64,000 nt of DNA from NCBI GenBank assembly GCA_035546295.1, contig DATKBT010000030.1, positions 1-64,000 on the forward strand, read 5' to 3'. The notes under the pieces are model-generated. The model saw nothing but the letters and a program-made list of their open reading frames with translations. It was not told the origin of the DNA and did no database searches. This DNA is from DATKBT01 sp035546295 (GTDB lineage Bacteria; Acidobacteriota; Thermoanaerobaculia; Multivoradales; Multivoraceae). The position numbers and the translations under genes were made by a program. Of this stretch, positions 56,901 through 64,000 are shown in pieces (positions within the stretch are counted from its first letter, which is position 1; every line of letters begins with the position of its first letter).

Positions 56901-57519
56901 CGGGATCGATCGCGCCGTTCTCTCTTACGCCGACCTGCGCACGATGGCGAGGCTCGATCCGGCGGTCGACCGGGTTCTCGGCTTCACGCGGTACCGGATC
57001 GACGGGGACCCCCGGGAGGAGGGCGCCCTGGTGCGGGTGGTCGACTCCGGCGGCGTCGCACGGGACCTGCGCTCACGCACGCACGACAACCCGGCGCTCA
57101 AGGGGACCAAGAGAAGGGTGGCGGTCGAGGGACGTGTGCTGGTGGCGCGCGGTCAGAGCGACGGTCGGACCTTCGCGCTCGTTCCCGAGATCGAGGGCGG
57201 GAAGACGCGAGGGCTGACCCTGATCCACGTCGAGCTCGCCGAGCAGGTCGCGGCGGGGATCCTCCGGGAGGTCCTCTCCGGCTACCGCGACCGCTACTCC
57301 GAGCTCCGCGACCTGGTGATGGAGACCGAGAGCGGCTTCCCGGACGAGCTGCTCACTACTCTGCCGGTCGCCGACGTGCTGACCGCGCCGCCAGAGGAGG
57401 TCGTGCGCCGGTGGCGGTCTTCCGGTGACGGCGAGGCGGGATCGGAGCTCGGCAGATCCGACCGGGCTCCGGCGGCGGGAGGGCGCGCGGCGGCGAAGGG
57501 GGCGCGCAGGACGAGCTGA
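53944..57519 (+). CDS. Giant GlmS-like glutamine amidotransferase / double SIS-domain isomerase
   Basis: A 1191-residue protein about twice the normal GlmS length (~610). The N-terminal Ntn Cys is C2 in MCGIIAIL. The GlmS-type block LDRLEVRGRDSAG comes only at 161-173, after a helical, charged insert of about 150 residues. GHTRWASVG is at 265-273, NAHP at 279 and LNGDVDNY at 302. Two SIS domains follow: the first about 525-665 with AVSQSGTTTDTN and SVASTKAF, the second about 705-850 with REVRIKLSELCYKSIA. From 850 to 1191 there is a C-terminal region without counterpart in GlmS, including DAIKHQAKTVTVGISRSDEAL. The substrate is therefore uncertain, but ammonia-transfer chemistry on a sugar phosphate is expected. 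ATG 53944 is fixed by the MCG start. Confidence 0.85.
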   Translation: MCGIIAILRRRSTSPAPDLEQLEAELRQSLGDIDGEVSDPSLAHRLERVAVRLAKADRQLATAAGVRALVLDRDAERSLREIVGELRDRVEALEAALDRAPVDSRGVESLNAGLVSLRDVVFSLERDRLDGARAVRELARGHEHEAAVTALFSIHQTLRALDRLEVRGRDSAGLVVVLRNLELDAESAPVSEQLASRADPLLGHRAVRLLPAAGEGQGTLTLAYKRAAEIGELGDNVRFLREAIRDDDLLHLALAGARIEATVIGHTRWASVGMISEANAHPLDERTSVEPLGNGASVIAVLNGDVDNYADLKAAAGLRFPEAITTDAKVIPALVSTRVARGVEPVDAFRETVAAFEGSVAIVALDLARPDRLWLATAGSGQGLYVGLSPDDLSPDHEASAEGVFMVASEPYGLVEQTRRYLRLDGTRGGQVVVLDGDAAGRLTGIERRGYDGSELPVAESELVVADLTTRDIDRGDAPHYLRKEIAEAPRSFAKTLRGKIVGPEGAKRVELTEETIPPDIASRLENGSFRRILVIGQGTAAVAGAGVAEALERALALEPLAPSVTSLCATELSGFQLRDDMSDCLVVAVSQSGTTTDTNRTVDLARSRGAAVLAIVNRRHSDLVSKADGVLYTSDGRDVEMSVASTKAFYSQIAAGVLLASAIADRVHGGPSGGAARQALLAALARLPEAMRRVIDERSAEIARVAEQLAPPRRYWALVGNGPNRIAAREVRIKLSELCYKSIACDATEDKKHIDLSSEPLILVCAAGLVGSTADDVAKEVAIYRAHKATPVVICSEGESRFAAAVERIEVPRVHPALDFVLSAVVGHLFGYFAAQAIDTQARPLRRIRGAIESAVQRWPSGDGTVEPLALLASEIAEPARAFSRGLAERRYDGHLEASTALPLWRLLHVLDRPDALDTYAREWGRPASPGPFLEDLAAAATRAIDELTRPIDAIKHQAKTVTVGISRSDEALFSVPLVKALLETGIDRAVLSYADLRTMARLDPAVDRVLGFTRYRIDGDPREEGALVRVVDSGGVARDLRSRTHDNPALKGTKRRVAVEGRVLVARGQSDGRTFALVPEIEGGKTRGLTLIHVELAEQVAAGILREVLSGYRDRYSELRDLVMETESGFPDELLTTLPVADVLTAPPEEVVRRWRSSGDGEAGSELGRSDRAPAAGGRAAAKGARRTS

Positions 57520-57536
57520 AGCCTCTGCTGCTCCTT

Positions 57537-57569
57537 CGCCTCACGAGCGCCTCACGAGCGCCTCACGAG
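57537..57569. repeat. 11-bp repeat, three units
   Basis: CGCCTCACGAG occurs three times in tandem directly after the GlmS-like gene. The array opens the 594-bp gap 57520-58113. Between 57570 and 57733 nothing recognisable is seen; the rest of the gap holds the glnA regulatory region described separately. Confidence 0.7.
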
Positions 57570-57733
57570 GTGTCTGAAGGAACCGCCGCTCGCGAAGACT
57601 CCGGGGGTGCGCGAGGGACGAACGAGGTTCTGTCCGCCCTCGGCCGACATCGCGCAGCCGAGGTTTCCACGAGAGGATTCTCAGCCGTCGTCGGGCCAGA
57701 GACTCTCCGCCGGCCGAGACGAGTGCGGAACGT

Positions 57734-57870
57734 TCGACAAAATCGTCCGATCGACCGGCAGCGCTCGACAATTCTGTCGATGAGACGGCAAGTCCTCTGG
57801 ATGGTTCCGTTGAATCGGCGGGCGCCCACGTGTCTGTCGGCCCTCGCGTCGAGATCGACATTTTTGTAAG
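57734..57870 (+). promoter_or_regulatory. Three upstream palindrome copies, candidate activator sites for glnA
   Basis: Sites centred near 57742 (TCGACAAAATCGTCCGA), 57772 (TCGACAATTCTGTCGA, perfect 6-bp arms) and 57862 (TCGACATTTTTGTAAG) share the half TCGACA with a rough TGTCGA partner. They lie about 248, 217 and 127 bp upstream of the predicted start of the sigma-54 promoter, which is the usual range for enhancer sites of activators such as NtrC and NifA. The first pair is 31 bp apart (three helix turns). Protein identity is not known. Confidence 0.6.
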
Positions 57871-57957
57871 GCCTCGACCGGCTGGTCCTCCTCCACTGTC
57901 GGAGCCGAAGAGCCTGCCCGAATGGAGATTGCTCCCGCTCCGCTCGGGATCAGCAGG

Positions 57958-57973
57958 TGGCACAACGGTTGCT
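57958..57973 (+). promoter_or_regulatory. Consensus sigma-54 promoter of glnA
   Basis: TGGCACAACGGTTGCT fits the -24/-12 consensus TGGCAC-N5-TTGCW at every specified base, with GG at 57959 and GC at 57971 exactly 12 apart. Transcription would start near 57984, giving a 130-base leader before the glnA ATG at 58114. A NifA-like sigma-54 activator gene follows glnA. This is a strong prediction from sequence. Confidence 0.88.
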
Positions 57974-58001
57974 GTGGTACCGGGACCAGTACCGGGACCA
58001 G

Positions 58002-58048
58002 TCTGACAAGATCGTCTTCCGGATCGCTCCGGTCGACATGTTTGTCGT
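58002..58048 (+). promoter_or_regulatory. Two further palindrome copies in the glnA leader
   Basis: TCTGACAAGATCGTCTTC (58002-58019) and TCGACATGTTTGTCGT (58033-58048) repeat the pattern of 57734-57780 with the same first-to-second spacing (30 against 31 bp) and the same order of variants: GACAARATCGTC first, then TCGACA...TGTCG. The upstream and downstream modules look like duplicates flanking the promoter. Their position in the transcribed leader could allow looping, RNA structure, or weak repression. Confidence 0.5.
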
Positions 58049-58113
58049 TGCGAGAGCGCCCGGCTCGAACCTGTCTCCGAGACGGTGCGTTCCCTAGAAC
58101 CTCAGGAGGAGTG

Positions 58114-59517
<1,404 letters not shown>

Positions 59518-59526
<9 letters not shown>

Positions 59527-59569
59527 CGACGACATCTGACGACGACCACTGACGACGACCACTGACGAG
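59518..59569. repeat. 13-bp tandem repeat overlapping the glnA stop codon
   Basis: GACATCTGACGAC twice (59518-59530, 59531-59543), then GACCACTGACGAC and GACCACTGACGAG. The first unit includes the last codons and TGA stop of glnA, so the array is a duplication of the end of the gene. It is 13, not 15 bp, so it cannot encode a uniform peptide. The 59570-59707 gap holds nothing else recognisable. Confidence 0.85.
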
Positions 59570-59707
59570 ACGGTCGGCGCACCGGGCCACGGGGCGCGGT
59601 GCGCCGCCGGTCACCGCTCGGGAGCTGGGGCCTTCGAGCAGGAGACGACACCCGCGCGGAACGGCGAGGTCGAGGGCGGCGGGATCGCGGAGACGAGCCG
59701 AGAGCGA

Positions 59708-61342
<1,635 letters not shown>

Positions 61343-61456
61343 CGGGCTCGTCGCGGGTCCTGGCTCGCCCTCGAAGCCGGGATAGCCTTCCGGGGTCGAT
61401 CCGGAATCCGGACGCCTCGAACTGAGGACGCGGTGGCCTGGACGAGAGGAGCCGAG

Positions 61457-62260
61457 ATGTCGAACCGAAGCGGCAACGATCACGTCCTGGTCGAGCAGCG
61501 GGACCGGGTGCTCGCGATCACGCTCGACCGGCCGGACAAGCTCAACGCGCTCTCGGCGCAGATGATCGCGGGGGCGAGCGACGCGCTCGAGCGCGCCGCG
61601 ACCGATGCCGAGGTCGGCGCCGTCCTGATCACGGGGTCGGGGCGCGCCTTCTGCGCCGGCGGCGACGTCTCCGCGATGAGCGCGGCGGTGGGCGAGAGCA
61701 CCTACGAGCAACGAGTCGACGGCCTGCGTCGCGGCCAGCGACTCTCCTGGCTCCTCCATTCCCTGCCGAAGCCGACCCTGGCCGCGGTGAACGGTTACGC
61801 GATGGGCGCCGGGCTGGGAATCGCGCTCTCTTGCGATCTGCGGCTGGCGTCGTCGACGGCGAAGCTCGGAACCGCCTACTCCAAGGTCGGCTTCGGCGGC
61901 GACTACGGCGTGACCTGGCAGCTCACCCGGCTGGTGGGGCCGGCGCGCGCCAAAGAGCTGCTGTTCCTGGCCGACGTGGTCGACGCCGAGCAGGCCGAGC
62001 GGCTCGGCCTGGTGAACCGGGTCGTCGACGCCGACAGCTTCGCGGACGAGGCGCACGCGCTCGCCCAGCGACTCGCCACCGGGCCGACGGTGAGCTATCG
62101 CTGGATGAAGGAGAACGTGAACCTCGCGGTGACCTCCGACTTCCGCTCGCTGCTCGACCGGGAGGCGATCACCCATCTCCGCTGCGGCGAGACCGAGGAC
62201 CACCGCGAGGGGGTCGCCGCGTTCATGGAGAAGCGGGCGCCGCGATTCCAGGGCAGGTGA
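61457..62260 (+). CDS. Enoyl-CoA hydratase/isomerase family protein
   Basis: A 267-residue crotonase. VLAITLDRPDKLNALSAQM, ITGSGRAFCAGGDVSAM (oxyanion hole), AAVNGYAMGAGLGIALSCDLRLAS and YSKVGFGGDYGVTWQLTRLVG are typical. The residue that is Glu in true hydratases near VGFGGDYG is Asp, as in PaaG/isomerase-like members, so isomerase or ring-opening function is possible. ATG 61457 (MSNRSGN) follows GAGAGGAGCC; an in-frame start at 61433 lacks such a site. It is not clearly linked to the regulator upstream. Confidence 0.88.
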   Translation: MSNRSGNDHVLVEQRDRVLAITLDRPDKLNALSAQMIAGASDALERAATDAEVGAVLITGSGRAFCAGGDVSAMSAAVGESTYEQRVDGLRRGQRLSWLLHSLPKPTLAAVNGYAMGAGLGIALSCDLRLASSTAKLGTAYSKVGFGGDYGVTWQLTRLVGPARAKELLFLADVVDAEQAERLGLVNRVVDADSFADEAHALAQRLATGPTVSYRWMKENVNLAVTSDFRSLLDREAITHLRCGETEDHREGVAAFMEKRAPRFQGR

Positions 62261-62321
62261 TGGGAACCCGGCCGGGCTTCCTTCGTTGTAGTCCAGCAGG
62301 AACGTGGAGAGGCCCCCGGAG

Positions 62322-62996
62322 ATGACCCCGAGCCCGATCGCCGGCAGCCAGAGCGGCGCCGGCCTGCCCGCGCTGCCGGCGACGCTGCCCGAGCTGCGTC
62401 ACGTGCGCACGCTGGGCGCGACGCCGGAACGCGAGCGCCAGGCGCGCCGAGACGCCCGCCTGATGGCCGAAGTCAAGCAGGGGGATGCGCACGCGTTCGA
62501 GCAGATCGTCGACGGCCACAAGGACTCGCTCGTCAACTACCTCAGTCGCCTGACCCGCTGCCGGGACCGGGCCGAGGAGTACGCGCAGGAGGCCTTCGTG
62601 CGTCTCTACCAGAACGCGGACCGCTACGACGAGCGGGGGCTCCTCGCCGCCTACCTGTTCCGCGTCGCGACCAATCTGGTGCGCACCGACGAGCGCCGGC
62701 GGAAGCGCTGGCGCCTGCTGGTCCCGTTCATCGAGCGAGATGATCGCTCCCGGGAGCCCTCCCCCCAGCGCGAGGTGCTCCACGAGGAAGCGTCCAACGT
62801 CGTGGCCGAGGCGATCGCCCAGCTCCCCCTCCATTTTCGCGCGCCCCTCGTGATGCGCGAGATCGAGGGATGGTCCTATCAGGAGATCGCGGAGGCCCTC
62901 GGCTGCCGGATCGGCACCGTGAAGTCCCGCATCAACCGCGCCAAGGCGCAGCTGCGCGAGCGTCTCGAGCGCTACTGGCAGGGGGAGGGGCGATGA
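62322..62996 (+). CDS. ECF sigma-70 family factor
   Basis: A 224-residue RpoE-like sigma factor. Region 2 is at about residues 50-115: GDAHAFEQIVDGHKDSLVNYL and RAEEYAQEAFVRLYQNADRYDE. Region 4 is at about 150-215: LPLHFRAPLVMREIEGWSYQEIAEALGCRIGTVKSRINRAKAQLRERL, given here to mark the HTH by its features WSYQEIAE and GTVKSRI. ATG 62322 has GAGAGG nine bases upstream; a GTG at 62304 is possible. Its stop overlaps the start of a membrane protein gene, the usual place of an anti-sigma factor. Confidence 0.9.
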   Translation: MTPSPIAGSQSGAGLPALPATLPELRHVRTLGATPERERQARRDARLMAEVKQGDAHAFEQIVDGHKDSLVNYLSRLTRCRDRAEEYAQEAFVRLYQNADRYDERGLLAAYLFRVATNLVRTDERRRKRWRLLVPFIERDDRSREPSPQREVLHEEASNVVAEAIAQLPLHFRAPLVMREIEGWSYQEIAEALGCRIGTVKSRINRAKAQLRERLERYWQGEGR

Positions 62997-63550
62997 GCGT
63001 CGGGCGCCGGCCGCCGCAGGAGAGCGCGTCGGGAGGCCGCGAGCGGCGAAGCCTCGAGCAGATCCTCGGGGCGATGGATCGCCAGGTCGCCAGCCCCGCC
63101 TTCACCGCTCGCGCCGTCACGGCGTCGATTCGGCCGCCGCGGCGGCGGCCGCTCGTGATCGCGCTGCGCCGGTGGCGGATGCGCCTGCTCGTCACCGGCG
63201 CTCTGGCGGCGGCCGGCCTCGCCGGCTTCTGGATCGCGCCGCACCTCGATCCCTCGGGCCGCGGAGGCTTGGAGCACTCCGCTGGCGACGTCCGCAGCTC
63301 GGCGCTGGAGCCGGAGCGCGAACAGCACCCGGAGGCCGAAGCGCTGCGCGCACAGCTTCGCGACCTCGAGCGGGAGCTGCTCGAGCTCGAGCGTCTGGCG
63401 GCCGAGCGTGAGCCGCTGATCGCGATCGAGGGCGGTCACGCCGACTACCTGATCGACCTCCGCGACTTCCTGCCGACGACCAGGAGCCAGGGCGCGGTTC
63501 CCGCGCGATACCGGCCGGCCGGCCGCGGCGGCGCGCCCCACGGCCGATGA
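62993..63550 (+). CDS. Single-pass membrane protein, candidate anti-sigma factor
   Basis: A 185-residue protein coupled to the ECF sigma gene by ATGA. Residues 1-60 are basic and cytoplasmic, one membrane helix at about 65-84 (LLVTGALAAAGLAGFWIA), then a Glu-rich coiled coil (about 105-145, LRAQLRDLERELLELERLA). The usual HxxxCxxC zinc anti-sigma motif is absent, so it may be an unusual anti-sigma factor or another regulator of the sigma factor. Function is inferred from position only. Confidence 0.7.
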   Translation: MSVGRRPPQESASGGRERRSLEQILGAMDRQVASPAFTARAVTASIRPPRRRPLVIALRRWRMRLLVTGALAAAGLAGFWIAPHLDPSGRGGLEHSAGDVRSSALEPEREQHPEAEALRAQLRDLERELLELERLAAEREPLIAIEGGHADYLIDLRDFLPTTRSQGAVPARYRPAGRGGAPHGR

Positions 63551-63623
63551 GTCGAGCGCCTATGAATCGAGAGTCAGCGCATCGAGAGTCAACGCATCGA
63601 GAGTCAGCGAATCGAGAGTCGAG
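63549..63623. repeat. 15-bp minisatellite, five units
   Basis: Unit GAATCGAGAGTCAGC repeats with small changes at 63564-63578, 63579-63593, 63594-63608 and 63609-63623, preceded by a degenerate unit at 63549-63563. It lies directly before the PDZ protein gene and is in frame with it, so a longer start at 63547 would give an N-terminus of five-residue repeats (HREST-like). Confidence 0.85.
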
Positions 63624-63633
63624 TCGCGAGCCG

Positions 63634-64000
63634 ATGAGAGCCCTGGCGCTGCTGCTGACGATCGGATGGCTGCTCGCGGGCACCTTCGCGAAGGGTCAGG
63701 AGGACCGAGGAGACCGTGCGCGCTCGAGTGCGCGTGCCGTGGTGATCGGAGAGGATGGCAGGCTGGTCGAGTTGCGCGGCGAAGACGGCTCCGCACTCCG
63801 GCTGGTTCCGTCCGGCGAGCGGGACGCCCCCGGCGCGGTGGTCGTGCTCGAGCGCCTCGGGCTGGGCCGGGGCTTTCTCGGTGTCCAGCTCATCGGCCTC
63901 ACCGAGCAGCTCCGGGTGCGGTTCGAGGCGCCGCCGGGGGAGGGCGCGCTGGTCTCCGAGGTCGTCGCCGGGAGTCCGGCGGAGCGCGCGGGGGTGCGCG
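63634..64000 (+). CDS. Exported PDZ-domain protein (partial, runs off the window)
   Basis: Only the first ~122 residues are visible. ATG 63634 gives a signal peptide (MRALALLLTIGWLLAGTFA). A PDZ domain starts near residue 86: RGFLGVQLIGLTEQLRVRF and then GALVSEVVAGSPAERAGVR, the carboxylate-binding and loop pattern of PDZ_2. These domains occur in secreted proteases (DegP/Ctp) and in scaffold proteins. Another in-frame ATG at 63547 would place a pentapeptide array in front and hide the signal peptide, so 63634 is preferred. Being next to an ECF sigma factor, an envelope-stress role is possible. Confidence 0.75.
   Translation, partial: MRALALLLTIGWLLAGTFAKGQEDRGDRARSSARAVVIGEDGRLVELRGEDGSALRLVPSGERDAPGAVVVLERLGLGRGFLGVQLIGLTEQLRVRFEAPPGEGALVSEVVAGSPAERAGVR

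Noticed and set aside
57541..57963. 140-codon minus-strand frame upstream of glnA
   Set aside because: No protein-like pattern; the region is better explained as regulatory with repeated palindromes.
57734..58048. Palindromes as classical NifA or NtrC sites
   Set aside because: They lack TGT-N10-ACA and the GCACC/GGTGC arms; they were reported as an unassigned motif instead.

Overview
High-GC bacterial chromosome segment, tightly packed, with genes on both strands and many 4-bp stop/start overlaps. The best taxonomic clue is the long exported protein at 2811-5387. It joins a GWxTD-like N-terminus to a VWFA-related domain of the kind typical of Acidobacteriota. The gene content also fits that phylum: a DUF420 protein beside heme O synthase, a LapB-like TPR protein, a NifA-type sigma-54 activator and an ECF sigma factor. 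I infer an acidobacterium, possibly class Thermoanaerobaculia, but no rRNA gene is present to confirm it. I saw no tRNA, rRNA, CRISPR array, prophage or intact insertion sequence.

Layout. 1-470: transposase remnant and repeats. 471-6236: HD phosphohydrolase, heme O synthase, DUF420 protein, VWFA protein, small exported protein and a cupin remnant. 6243-9284: P-loop ATPase with TPRs. 9788-11962: unknown protein, then xseA-xseB. 12014-18915: tetR-tolC-mfp-rnd efflux operon read leftwards, with a candidate operator at its head. 19108-19983: rhomboid-like protein with a zinc ribbon. 20098-26334: argC-argJ-argB-argD-argH. 26398-29836: SpoIIE-type phosphatase, membrane-anchored zincin, MoaD-MoaE fusion. 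29850-29948: a small element with perfect terminal inverted repeats. 30211-37719: acyl-CoA carboxylase subunit, two HAD hydrolases, YgfZ, A-type Fe-S carrier, thymidine kinase, alpha/beta hydrolase, membrane zinc metallopeptidase. 37859-46227: phosphomannomutase, alpha/beta hydrolase, RlmH, a histone-H1-like/DksA fusion, TPR protein, HolA, MutM. 46553-53745: uridine kinase, a twice-frameshifted transporter, alpha/beta hydrolase, nitrilase, aminotransferase, glycosyltransferase. 53944-61342: a 1191-residue GlmS-like protein, glutamine synthetase with its own sigma-54 promoter, and a sigma-54 activator. 61457-64000: enoyl-CoA hydratase, ECF sigma factor, a membrane protein encoded just after it, and a PDZ protein cut by the window edge.

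How genes work together. The efflux genes form one translationally coupled unit with their own repressor. The arg genes cover N-acetylglutamate phosphorylation to acetylornithine, acetyl recycling and argininosuccinate cleavage; argF and argG are not here. The nitrogen block is the most suggestive: a GlmS-like glutamine-consuming enzyme, glnA with a consensus -24/-12 promoter preceded by palindrome copies at enhancer distances, and a NifA-type activator directly downstream.

Most noteworthy: the palindrome array around the glnA promoter, the double-length GlmS homolog, the histone-like/DksA fusion, the MoaD-MoaE fusion with an internal Gly-Gly, the short inverted-repeat element with a relative at the left edge, and recurrent 11-15 bp minisatellites, most of them in gene gaps.
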